This document shows, piece after piece, positions 30,050 through 40,552 of a DNA stretch of 64,000 bases. Position numbers and translations under genes: made by a program. The notes beneath the pieces are model-generated. The model was not told the DNA's origin and did not search any database. It saw only the letters and a list, made by a program, of their open reading frames with translations. This DNA comes from Choricystis sp. odSpoLacu1 (Eukaryota; Chlorophyta; Trebouxiophyceae), in assembly GCA_958009055.1 (NCBI GenBank), contig OY253656.1, positions 186,001 to 250,000 of the forward strand. Direction: 5' to 3'. How positions within the stretch are numbered: position 1 is the stretch's first letter; each line of letters opens with the position of its first letter.

Positions 30050-31537
30050 TCACACCTTCTTTTTCTCGGCTTCCGGCTCCTCGCTCCACTCCCACACGCC
30101 CTTGGCGTCACCATCCACCGCGGCCGCCGCCGCGGTCGCCCCCAGCACCGCGGGCACGATGTATAGCAGGGCGGGTTGGGCGGCGTCGAAGGCCACCATG
30201 ACGACGATGGTGGCGGCCAGGCCGGCCACGTAGCCGCCGAAAGCGGCGGGAAAGAGCGGCCGCGCGCCCGCGCGCGGCGCGCCGCGCGCGCCGCGCTTGC
30301 CCGCCGCCGCGTCCCGCCGCAGCAGCAGGGCGACAAACACGCCCGGGATGACGATGTCGCCCAGGCCCAGCATGGAGAAGGGGGCGGGGGCGGAGGACGC
30401 GGCGCCCGCGGCCGCGCGCGCCGCCGCGAGCGTGCGGGGGAACAGCAGCTTGATCGGCGCGTCGAACGATTTGGCGACGGTGACCATGACGGGAGTGCAG
30501 AACACCCAGAACACGTCGTAGAAGAAGAGGCCGCCGAGGAGGATGGCGCCGGTGGAGACGGTGCCGAGGGAGAGGTGTTCGATGCCGGTGACTGAGAAAG
30601 CGAGGCCAAGGGCATTGTTCAGCAGCCAGTGCTTGGTGGCGCCGTAGGCAGCGGCGACGGCGGCGGCGGCGATGCCGGAGACTGCTTCGGGGGTCGTGAA
30701 GGAGATGTCGGCGGGGTCCTGTGGGGGTGGGGAAAAAAGGGGGTTGAGTTTTTTTTGTTTTCGTTTGTTTGTCTCCCGCTCTCTACCTCCCTCTCTCTCT
30801 CCCTCACCTTCATCACGTGCGGCACCCTCACCCCGCGCGCCAGCACATACTTGTGGCGGCGGGCGGCGTCGGTGAATGCGGCCTCAACAAAAGGGAGGGC
30901 GGTCGCAGCCAGCGCGGCGGTTCCCAGCACAACAAAGTACAGGGTGAGCGCCGCGTTGACCCAGTGCTTGGGCAGGAAGCGGAAGGCGGCAAAGAGGGAG
31001 ACGAGCACGGCGGACCCGATGAAGGGGAACTTCATGGCGTCCTGCGTGGGGGGGTGGGTGGGGGAAAGGGCGGGGAGTGAGGGGGGTGCGTCAACAAAGA
31101 GGGTAGGGCTGGTCCACGCACACCCACACCACGCCCAGCGTGCTCTCCCAGTGTGCAGCACGCCACACCACAGACGCGGTCTTGCCGAGGGCTTGTCGAG
31201 GTGCGGGGACACCGGGGCACCTTCCCCCGCCCCGATCGCCTCATCCCGATGCGCGCGCAGCTGCTCCGCGCCGCCTCCCTCCCCCACACGCCACCCTCCC
31301 CCCTCCACACACCCGCACCTTTTTCGTCATGCTCTCCGTCGGCCCCGCCGCCTTGACTGAGCGCCAGCACCCCACGTACACCGCGGCGGCGGCGGTTGCG
31401 ACGACATTGAAGTTGGCGGGCACTGGGATTGCTAGCGGCGCCACCGCCAGCAGGGCCAACAGCGCGTGGGCGCGGGGGCAGGGCAGGGCCTCATCGTGGC
31501 CGGCGGGGGGAGGGTGGGCAGCGGCGGGGCGGGGCAT
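30050..31537 (-). CDS. SPP: Signal peptide peptidase (intramembrane aspartyl protease)
   Basis: Cuts signal-peptide remnants within the ER membrane. Exons 31319..31537, 30808..31041 and 30050..30718 give 373 residues, the usual size. Nine hydrophobic segments are discernible. Catalytic landmarks: YD in LFFYDVFWVF (about residue 216), GxGD in LGLGDIVIPG (about 270) and QPALLYIVPA (about 334). Other family blocks are MTKKDAMKFPFIGSAVL, KHWLLNNALGLAFSVTGIEH and TVAKSFDAPIKLLFPR. The last four residues KKKV match a KKxx ER-retrieval signal, so this is the ER-type SPP rather than a post-ER SPP-like protein. The loop between TM6 and TM7 is extended by Ala. Splice junctions are all in phase 0. Confidence 0.96.
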
Positions 31538-31826
31538 GATGATGGACGCTGAGGACGAGAAAAAATCAAGGTTTTGTTGTGTTCCGAGTGTCTCTCTCTT
31601 TTACACGTGCGCACTCCACCACCCCAACACACAAGCCCAAAAGCACATCGTTGCTTGTTTTTTTTTTCGCAAGGAAAAGAGGGATTGAAAAACAAGGGGG
31701 GGGGGGGGGGAGGGCATGCTTGTTGTTGTGTCGACATCACAAGGACGCCCCACTCGCTCTCCCTCCCAGACGAAAGGACCAGAAAAAAAACACACCACCA
31801 CCACACACACCCACACTCTCACTCAC

Positions 31827-34510
31827 TCAAGCCGTCGGCATGTACGACGCCGAGTCCACCTGGTCGGGCAGCGGCTTGATGTCGACATCAAACCGTTCCT
31901 GCACCGCGTTGAGCACGGCCGAGTCCGCCTCCGACGACACAAACGTGATGGCCAGCCCCTTCGTCCCAAACCGGCCCGCCCGCCCCACGCGGTGCAGGTA
32001 GGTGTCGGCCCCGTTGCCGTGGCGTTCATCGGTTTCAGGCATGTCGTAGTTGATGACGATGTTGACGCGCTCGACGTCGATGCCGCGGCCGACGAGGTCG
32101 GTGGCGACGAGGATGCGTTTCTGGCCCTCCTTGAACGCTTTGTAGACGGCGAGGCTAGGTGTGTGTGTGTGTGTGCGTGTGTGTGGTGGGTGTGGTGGGT
32201 GGGTGGGGGTGGGTGTGGAGTGCGGCACGAAACACACACACACACACACACACACTCCCTCCCTCCCTCCCTCCCTCCCCCCTCCACCCACTCCCCACAC
32301 ACTCACCGCTCCTCCTGCTTCATGCCGCGGTGGATGCAGATGGACGGGAAGTTGCACTCCACCAGCAGCTTGTTGAGCTCCTTGGCGCGGGCGACCGACT
32401 TGATGAAGATGACGACCTGGTTGAAGTCGAGTGCGTCCAGCAGGTCGTTCAGGCGGCGGTTCTTCTCGCCCTCGTTCAGCATGACGTAATGCTGCACCAG
32501 GCCGTGCAGGGTGAGTTTGGCTTCATCGTCGACGTAGATCTCCATGGGCTGTGGGTGGGGGGGTGGGGGTGGGGGGGAGGGAGGGAGGAGGGGGAACAAA
32601 GAGGGGGGGGGGGGGGGGGAAGGATTGGATTTCAATTTATTTTTTATTTGTTTTTTTTGTTGCTTCTAGTGTGGGGCGGATGAATCGCGGGCAGCCCACG
32701 CTGGAGGAATGGAACGCTATGACGCCAGCTAGTGTCGCGGGCGTGGTGGTGGGAGCGCGCGCGCGGGAGGGGCACAGCCCTGGCCGCACGCGCGCGCTTT
32801 CCCCTAGACAAAACACAAAAACAAAACACCAGCGACCGCACAAAGAAGGGGATGCCAGGGGGGGTGGCCAGCGCGCCCGCCAGAGCGGGAACCTTCAGAG
32901 ACAGGGGCGAAAAAATGCAAACAACACACGAAAACACGGCGGCACGCAACACGGTCGGCGGCGCGGGGGGTGGGGGGGGGCGTCGAGGGTGGGGCGCGCG
33001 GGCGCAGTGTGTCAAACCACGCCGCGCGCCCACCCTCGGCGCCACAGCCCACGAGTTGCGCGACGTGGCGGTCGGGTCAGGAGGGTTGGGCTTTTTTTTG
33101 CTTTCCTTGTCTCGGAATGCTTTTGGGTCCTCCGGTCGGGGGGGCAACGCGTTGTCCACTCTCTCCCTCCCGGCGGCGGGAGAGGAGAGAAGGAAAACCG
33201 CGGCGGCTCTCCCCTCTTCTTTGGGGTCGGTGTGGGCATGCTTTGTGTTTGTTTTTCTAGCTTGGCCAAAAGGGTTGGCGGGGGAGGAGGCGGCCGCGCG
33301 CAGCGTCACGCCGCGGCGCACGCGCCCCCCCGCCAGTGCTCGCGTGTGTGTGTGTGCCGCGCGCCGCCCCATCCCTCCATAGTCTCCTTCACCGTACGTA
33401 CGTCCGTCATGAACTTCTTGCAGATGGGGCGCACGTCGCCCGCCAGGGTGGCCGAAAACATGAGCACCTGCTTGTCGTGGGGCGTGCGCTTGAACACGTC
33501 CTGCACGTCAGCCCGCATCTCCACGTTGTCCAGCACTTTGTCGCACTCGTCCACGACAAAGTGGCGGACCGAGCCGAGCTTGAGGTCGCCCTCGGCGGCC
33601 AGCTGTGAGGATGGGAGAGGGGGTTGGGCGGGTGGGGGGGGATGCGTGCTGTCGCCTTGCCGTCTCTCCTCTCTCTCTCTGTGCGGCCCCCACGCCACCA
33701 CACACACACTCACCTGCTTGAGCCGGCCCGGCGTGCCGACAATGATGTGGGGCGTGTTGTTCTTCAGCAGCTCCTTGTGCTGCTTGATGGGCAGGCCACC
33801 AAAGAAGTTGGCCACGCGCACGCCCGGCATGTAGACCGAGAACCGCTCAAACTCGTGGCAGATCTGTGGGGGTGGGGAGGAGGGAGGAGGGAGGTGGGCG
33901 TGAGCAAAGGCGCGTGTGGGGGGAAGGCGGGAGGCCACCCTCGTGCGGCGCTGCCCCTCCCCCGCTGCCCCCGATCCGCGGGCCACACGCTCTCCCGCCT
34001 CCCTCAACCTCTCACCTGGTATGCCAGCTCGCGCGTGTGGCAGATGACGACGGCCCCCACCTCACCGTCCACCGGCTCCAGCTGCTGCAGCACCGACAGC
34101 ACAAACACGGCTGTCTTGCCCATGCCTGACTTGGCCTGGCACAGGACGTCCATGCCCAGGATGGCTTGCGGGATGCACTCGTGTTGCACTGAAGGGGGTG
34201 GGGTGGGAGGAGATGGGTGTTGGAGGCGGGGGGAGGGACGCTTGGCGCCGCCGTGCTGGCACGCGCCGCCTTCCCATTCCCGCTCACCTTCCGACGGGTG
34301 CTCAAACCCGCAGTCCACGATCGCGCGCAGCAGCTCCGGCTTCAGCAGAAAGTCTTTGAACCCGGACGAGTGGATGCCGACGTAGCCCTTTTTGACGGCG
34401 CCGCCGGCGCCCGCGTCGGCGCCCGCCTTGCCGCCCGCGCCTGCGTCTTCCTCCTCGTAGTCGACCAGCTCTTCCTCGGGCTCCGCCACGGCGGCGTTCG
34501 GGTCGACCAT
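31827..34510 (-). CDS. UAP56: DECD-box helicase UAP56/Sub2 (mRNA splicing and export)
   Basis: ATP-dependent helicase of the TREX complex and spliceosome assembly. Exons 34288..34510, 34016..34188, 33714..33863, 33402..33602, 32307..32548 and 31827..32154 encode 438 residues. It has the UAP56 start (ELVDYEEED), [38 protein letters not shown], motif I AKSGMGKT (about 94), [17 protein letters not shown], the diagnostic DECD (about 200), [49 protein letters not shown] and [10 protein letters not shown]. About seven extra residues (DERHGNG) sit between YDMPET and ADTYLHRV, at an exon-internal position with no splice sites. Intron 4 (32549..33401) is 853 bases, by far the longest here. Divergent from the next gene by 202 bases. 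Confidence 0.96.
32159..32255. repeat. Complementary (GT)n and (AC)n tracts in one UAP56 intron
   Basis: In the 152-base intron 32155..32306 a (GT)-rich run (about 32159-32187) is followed by a (CA) run (about 32229-32255) and a (CCCT)n tract. The two runs can pair, forming a hairpin of 20-25 pairs near the 3' splice site of the minus-strand transcript. Confidence 0.75.
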
Positions 34511-34712
34511 GGTTGTGACGTGGAGGGTGGGAGGGCGTGCGCGAGGGTGTGCTTTTCGCTGTGTGTGTGGGGGGGGGGAGAGGGAAGAAAAAGAAGCGAG
34601 TGTGTTGGCCGCATTTTTCGCCGTTTCACTCACAAACTCACGCACAGACTCTCTCTGGAGCGGGGCACGCACGCCACGCACAGCCCCTCTCTTCTCCACA
34701 CACACTCACCCC

Positions 34713-35441
34713 ATGGACGCCCTCGCCGCGTACGCGTCGTCGTCGTCATCACCCTTCGCGTCGTCGTCGTCGCGGCCGCCGTCCCCGTCCCCCGACTCGG
34801 CCGCCGAGCGGGCGGCGGCCGCGGAGGCGCGGCTGGCCGCCCTGGACGCGGCGGTTGAGGCGGAGGAGGCGGCGGCGTCGTCCAGGGCGACCGTGCTGCC
34901 AGACCCGCTGGCCGCCCTCGGAGCGGCGACCGAGCCGTCCTTTCTACGCCCCGCCGCCACCCGCCAGCTGGCGCCACCGATACACACGCGGGTGACTGCC
35001 CCCGTGGACGGCGTGGTGGCGGCCGGGGCGGCGGGGGCGGGGCCGGTCGGCGGCGCGACGTCGCGCGCGCGGTCGCCTCCGCGCGACGCGGTGGACGCCG
35101 TGCACCGCATGGCGCCCCCCCTCAAACAAGGCAAAGACAACTATGGCGACGATGACGACGACTCCGACCGAGCCCGGTCCAAGCGGGCGCGCACAGGGCT
35201 GCCCAAGGCCGCGGCCGCCGCGCTGCTGGGCGCGGCGCCGCGCCCGCCGCCAGTTCGCGCCTCTGCCGGGCGGGCCACGCGCGCCCTACCCGTGGCAGAC
35301 GCGCTGGCCCACGGCGCGGCGCTGCCGAGGCGGGGCACGGCCGCCAAGGAGCGGCAGCAGCGCGTCGCGACGCGCGGCGAGCGCGCGAGCGGCGCGTGGA
35401 AGAGTGAGGCCGAGATGCTGTTGCGGCAGCAGTTTGATTAG
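34713..35441 (+). CDS. Nuclear-looking hypothetical protein, C-terminal WKSEAEM motif
   Basis: 242 residues, one exon, stop TAG. The N-terminus is a Ser-rich, Ala-rich helix (AAERAAAAEARLAALDAAVE) followed by VLPDPLAALG. The middle has the acidic patch DNYGDDDDDSDRARSKRARTG next to a basic RSKRAR, which resembles a nuclear localisation signal. The C-terminal 30 residues (AKERQQRVATRG, GAWKSEAEMLLRQQFD) look like the conserved block of a small eukaryotic family, but I cannot name it. It is a shadow-free frame with normal third-position GC bias. It is divergent from UAP56 (202 bases), so a role in RNA metabolism would fit but is only contextual. Confidence 0.6.
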   Translation: MDALAAYASSSSSPFASSSSRPPSPSPDSAAERAAAAEARLAALDAAVEAEEAAASSRATVLPDPLAALGAATEPSFLRPAATRQLAPPIHTRVTAPVDGVVAAGAAGAGPVGGATSRARSPPRDAVDAVHRMAPPLKQGKDNYGDDDDDSDRARSKRARTGLPKAAAAALLGAAPRPPPVRASAGRATRALPVADALAHGAALPRRGTAAKERQQRVATRGERASGAWKSEAEMLLRQQFD

Positions 35442-35532
35442 AAGAGAGAATGTGTGTGTATTTGTGTAGTTTTTCTTTTCTTTCGTTTGCAGACGGCGGG
35501 CGGGAGCGTGTGTCGGAAGGAGAGAAAGAGTG

Positions 35533-35541
35533 TCGGCGAAA
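35533..35541. promoter_or_regulatory. Possible E2F-like site upstream of FEN1
   Basis: TCGGCGAAA, 90 bases before the FEN1 start codon, is the same nine bases seen upstream of MCM4. FEN1 is also an S-phase gene. A chance match cannot be excluded. Confidence 0.25.
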
Positions 35542-35630
35542 ACGAAAAAAACTCACTTTCGTCGAGCGTTTGTTTCAACACTCTCTTCACCCTCTCACAC
35601 ACACACACAAACACCCTCCCTCCCGCCACC

Positions 35631-37114
35631 ATGGGCATCAAGGTGAGCGCGTCTCCGTGCCGAGGCAGTGGGGGACGCGGGCGCGGGCAGGTGTGGGGAG
35701 AGGCGCGCGGGCAGAGGGACCGCGCCCATTCAATCGACCGGCAAATCGCGCGCGGCCCTCCTCCCGCCAGCGCTCACGGCGCCCGGGCGTCCACACACGC
35801 TTCTCTCACACACACACGCCTCCACACACCCCACCCCACCCACACACTCACAGGGCCTGTCCAAGCTGCTCGGCGACAACGCGCCCGCGTGCCGCAAGGA
35901 CAACAAGTTCGACAACTACTTTGGGCGCAAGGTCGCTATCGACGCCTCCATGCACATCTACCAGTTCCTGGTGAGCGAGAGGGGAGAGAGAGAGAGAGAG
36001 AGACCCTCCTCACCCACCCCTCACCCACTCCTCACCCACCCGCCCTCACCCACCACCCCACCACCCACACAACCACCAGATCATGGTCCGTTCCGGCGAC
36101 CAGCAGCTGACCGACGCGGCCGGTGAAACCACGTCCCACTTGCTGGGCCTGTTTTACCGCACCGTGCGCATGCTCGAAGCGGGGGTGAAACCAATCTACG
36201 TCTTTGACGGCAAGCCGCCCGCCATGAAGCGGGCGGAGCTGGCCAAGCGGTCGGACAAGCGGGCGGATGCCACCGCCGACCTGGCGGCCGCCAAGGAGGC
36301 GGGCGACGCGGAGGCGATCACGAAGCTGTCGAAGCGCACGGTCAAAGTCACGCCCCACCACAATGACGAGTGCAAACGCTTGCTGCGCCTGCTGGGGGTG
36401 CCCGTCGTGGACGCGCCCTCCGAGGCTGAAGCCCAATGTGCTGAACTCGTGAAGGCGGGGGCAGCGTACGCCCTGGCCACGGAAGACATGGACGCGCTCA
36501 CCTTTGGCGCGCCGCGCCTGCTGCGCCACCTGATGGCGCCCGCCTCCGCCGACCAACCCGTGCAGGAGTACTGCCTGGAGACAGCGTTGACTGGCCTCGG
36601 CCTGACGTACGCTCAATTCGTCGACCTGTGCATTCTGTGCGGGTGCGACTACTGCGGCACAGTCAAGGGCGTCGGCCCCACGCGCGCGCTCGACCTCATC
36701 AAGAAGCACGGCTCCCTGGACGCCGCCCTGGCGGCCCTGGACACGGTCAAGTTTCCCCCCCCCGACCCGTTCCCCTACGCCGAGGCGCGGCGCCTGTTTG
36801 TGGAGCCGGAGGTGACGCCCACGGCGTCCCTGCCCCCCCTCAAGTGGACGCCCCCCGACGCGGAGGCGGTGGTCGAATTCCTGGTGCGGGACAAGGGGTT
36901 TGCCGAGGACCGCGTGCGCAAAGGGCTGGGCCGGGTCGCGTCGTCGTCGCACAAGGCGACGCAGGGGCGGCTGGAATCGTTTTTCGGGCCCGCGACAACG
37001 GTGTCGTCCAGCGTGGGGGCCAAGCGCCCCGCGCCCGGGGCCAAGGGCAAGGGCGCGGCGGGCGGCGTCAAGAAGCCCAAGGGCAAGGCGGGCGGCGTGT
37101 CCAGGAAGAAGTGA
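35631..37114 (+). CDS. FEN1: Flap endonuclease 1
   Basis: Structure-specific 5' nuclease that removes RNA-DNA flaps in Okazaki-fragment maturation and base-excision repair. Exons 35631..35642 (12 bases, MGIK), 35854..35970 and 36080..37114 give 387 residues. Metal-binding residues fall at canonical numbers: Asp34 in KVAIDAS and Asp86 in [17 protein letters not shown] and [11 protein letters not shown] carry the later acidic residues, and [24 protein letters not shown] is the helix-hairpin-helix. The C-terminal PIP box TQGRLESFF binds PCNA and precedes a basic Lys/Gly/Pro tail. The start context CCGCCACCATGG is Kozak-like. The four-codon first exon is conserved in position with many plant FEN1 genes (family knowledge, not checked here). 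Confidence 0.97.
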
Positions 37115-37304
37115 GGAGGGGATGAGAGAGTGAGAGTTTTTTTTTGTTTGTTTGCGTTCCCCCTCTACAAACGATCGACAAACCGGCGTTTCACCCCCCC
37201 GTCTTTCTCCCTTTCTGGCGCACTTGCAAACGCACATGAAAACACACGCACACCTTAAACTTTTGCACTTGGAAACACAAAACACACAACACACTGTCTC
37301 GCTC

Positions 37305-40300
37305 TCACTCGGGCGCTGCCGACCGTTTCTCCTCCTGCACGGGCGCCAACCCGCCGCCGTGGTGTGACCCTTCGACCGACGGCCGCCGCCTGGCCGCGTC
37401 CGCCGCTGTGGCCGCTGCCAGCAGCCCCCCACTGCGGGCTGACGTGGCCAGGCGGGACTCGTACGCGTCCAGGCCGCCATGCACCGACGCGCCCGCGCCG
37501 GGGGCGCCCCCGCCGTGGACGGACCCACCCGCCGCGACCAGCTTCAAAAAACCCTCAAAGTCCAGGCCCTCTGCGTCCGCGATGCCGGCGTCCAACAGGG
37601 CGTCCTCCACCGCGTGCTCCACTTCAGCGGCGGGCAGCTTGTCGCGCAGGGCGGCCACCAGGGCGGCGGTCGACACGCCGCCGGAGGCGCCGCTGCCCAA
37701 CCCGCCAAACACTTTCTCCGCGGCCGCCAGCCACGCGTCCCGGTGGTTGACCGCCAGCGTGCCCCAGTCCATTTGGGACGCCACAAACGCGGGCCTCGAC
37801 ACGAGGGCGGGCTGCCCCCCCGTCGCGCCGCCGTCCCCCGCGACTTGTTGGGCGAGCAGGCGCCCCTCGCCCGGGGCAAGGCGGTACCCCAGCCGTGCCA
37901 GGCCATCCGCCAGCGCGTCCTCGGTGACGGCTTCATCCCCCGCCGAAAAGTTGAGGCGGCGCATGACGTCGCGCAACTCAGCAAAGGAGACGGCTTCTGC
38001 GGCCGCGGCCGCGGCGGCGGTCGGCACGGCGACGGGCGCTGAGCGTGATGCGGGTGGGGGCTGCGCGCCGCTGCCGCTGGCAACCGGCGCTGCATCCACG
38101 TCCATGGCAAACGATACATGGCGGTGGGCGGGACACCCCCCGGACGGCGAGTCGGCGCCCGACTCGAAGGACGGGCGGTGTGAATCGATCGACGCGCGCG
38201 CCTGCGCCTGCGGTGACGCCGCCGCGTCCAGCTGCATCGCGGTCGGTGGAAACGAGGGTGGGACACCACCCGCCGCCAAAAAGGCGGCGTACGCGCCCTG
38301 TGCCCGGCCGCCGACTTCTGCTGCGGAGCCGGGGGAGAGCGGCGGTGGCGCGACCGCCGTCCACGGCCGTGGCTGGGGCGGCGACAAGCCCTGCGCCGCG
38401 CCACTCGAAGGCGCGGGTGGAGGTGTGGCGCCATGTGCGCCAGTACCATCAAACCCGCCCGCTCTCTTGTGAAACAGGGCGGCTGCAGCCGCTTCCGCGG
38501 CGCGCAAGCTGCCGCCGCGGCCGCCGCCCTCGGTGCCGCGTTCTGAGAAAGCGCGCACAAGCCGCGCGTAGTCGGCGCCCCCGTGCTCACTCGTGTCCAG
38601 AGCCAGGCGGGCGGCTTTCCGGGCTTCCGCGCGCTCGGCCGGGCCGCGGGGCGCGGTGCGCAGGTACGCGTCGCCGTCGTGCGCCGACCCGTCGCCCGCA
38701 GCGGCCGGCGCAACACCCCCCGCCGCCGCCGCCGCCCCCAGCCTGGATGCGGCGGCCGCCGCCCGCATCAGGCGCCAGTAGTCGCGCGCACCGTGGGCGG
38801 ACTGGACGCCCGTCAGCCGGGCCGCGTCCGCGGGCAACGGCGACGGCGGGCCGTCGGCCGATGCGCGCAGCGCGCGCAGCAGGCCGCCCGACGACACCGA
38901 CCGCGTCATACCACCGCGTCCACCACCGCTGCCGGGGGACAGGGAGGCGGGCGCCGCGGCGGCTGGGTCGGGCGCGCCGCCGCCGCTGCCGCCGCCGCCG
39001 CTGCTGTGCGCACTGCCGCCCGGCGACTCGCCCGGCGAGGGAGGCGCCATGCGCAGCAGTTCGGCCGCCATCAACTCAAAGATGGTGCGGCGCAGCGGGT
39101 TGGCGGTGCCAAACCTCTGGATGCGCTGCACCACGGTCGACCGCAGCGGCTTGCCCGCCGCGCGCTCAGTGATGTCACCGACCAGCCACCTGTGCCGCAG
39201 CGCGGCCGCCGCGGTGGGCCGGTCGGCCGCGCCCTTGGCCAGCAACAGCGTGACAAAGTCTTTGGCGTCGGCTGACACGTCGGCCCACGTTTTGCCGGCA
39301 AAAGAGGGGCTCTCCGTCAGGATTGCTTTCCAGACGGCCGTCAACGATGGCGCGGCCGGGTTGGAGCGATCGTCAAACGGCAGCCGCCCGCTCAGCAGTT
39401 GGTACGCCATCACGCCCGCCGCCCACACGTCGGCGGGGGGGGCCCACTTGGAAGACAGGACTTCGGGGGCCATGTACCAGGGGGTGCCCTCTAGGCCCAG
39501 GTCGGTGCGCGGCAGGGAGGCAGGGTCAAAAAACGCGGCCAACCCAAAATCCACGGCCTTCAGCGGCGCGTCCGGCGCGTCACTCAACAGCATGAAGTTG
39601 CCCGGCTTGACGTCGCGGTGCAGGATGCGGTGGGCGTGGCACTGGGCCAGGGTGCGCAGGACGGCGCGCATGTAGGAGGCGGCCGCCCGTTCACCATAGT
39701 GCGGCCGGGATGAGATCACGTGCAGCAGCTCGCCCCCCGCGCACAGCTCCATGACGATGTGGGCGCAGTCGTCATCCTCGTACGCGCCCTCCAGGGCCAC
39801 CACGTTGAGCGTGCCCCGCAGACGGCGCAGGACGGCCACCTCGCGTTTCACGTTGTCGATGTGGGCGGCCGCCCGGGCGGGGGAGATGTCGGGCAGGGCC
39901 AGCAGTTTGGAGATGGATTTGCAGGCGTAGACGGCGCCGGTGGAGGTGGATGTGACGGCGCGGACCTGTTGTGGGGTGGGGGGTTGGTTTTGGGAAGGAC
40001 ACCGAGGTGCACACACACGCACACACACACACCTTCGCCAACGCACCAAGCCAAAGCCGCCTCTGCCCAATTCACGCCCAAAAGTAAACCTGGAGGGAGG
40101 AAGAGAGGATTTGTGTGAGTTTTGTGCGCCGTCGCCCCCGACGGCGTTGTGGCCAGCAACACGTTTTTTTGTTCGCCCTCGTCCCGACGCAATGTTTTCC
40201 ACTCTCTCGACACCGCGCAACCCGCGTTCTCTCCCACACCCACACCCTCCACTCTGCTCACTTTTCAGCAAAGCCACGCTCAAAGCCTGCGTCCACGGGG

Positions 40301-40347
40301 GGGGCCGCCTTGGCCTTGGCGACGTCCCAGATGTCGACGCGGGGCAT
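37305..40347 (-). CDS. CDPK-like protein kinase with long linker and degenerate EF hands
   Basis: 929 residues; exons 40262..40347, 40047..40089 and 37305..39965. The N-terminus MPRVDIWDVAKAKAA leads straight into the kinase domain (about 28-300): FGRELGRGGFGLV (glycine loop), YACKSISK (Lys), HRDVKPGNFML (catalytic loop), KAVDFGLAAFF, GTPWYMAPEVLSSKW. Closest in style to plant CDPKs. Then come about 450 residues of low complexity, rich in Ala, Gly, Ser and Pro, containing short echoes (ARDYWRLMRAAA, GADYARLVRAFSE). The C-terminal 180 residues keep the CDPK layout: FAELRDVMRRLNFSAGDEAV, EDALADGLARLGYRL and VEDALLDAGIADAEGLDFEGFLKLV. The EF loops lack most calcium-ligand acids. No N-terminal Gly for myristoylation. 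Calcium control is doubtful. Divergent from the DBC1-like gene (205 bases). Confidence 0.8.
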
Positions 40348-40552
40348 TGTTGTGAAAAAAAAAACGCACGCTAGGAGCCAGCCTCCTGACCAGCGGCTGG
40401 TGTGTCGCAGTCGTAAACGTGCACGACTTGGAGGCAGCGCCCCGGGGGGGCGCGCGGCCCGCAAAAAAAGAGAAGAGGTTGTTTTTTTGTCGCTGTTTTT
40501 TCGCTCACACCCATTCACGGTTGTCTGTGCACACACGCGGCGCAAAGGCCAC

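Noticed and set aside
37400..39200. Large plus-strand frames (354 and 375 residues) opposite the CDPK-like kinase
   Set aside because: Antisense shadows of a gene with GC-rich third positions; no recognisable motifs.
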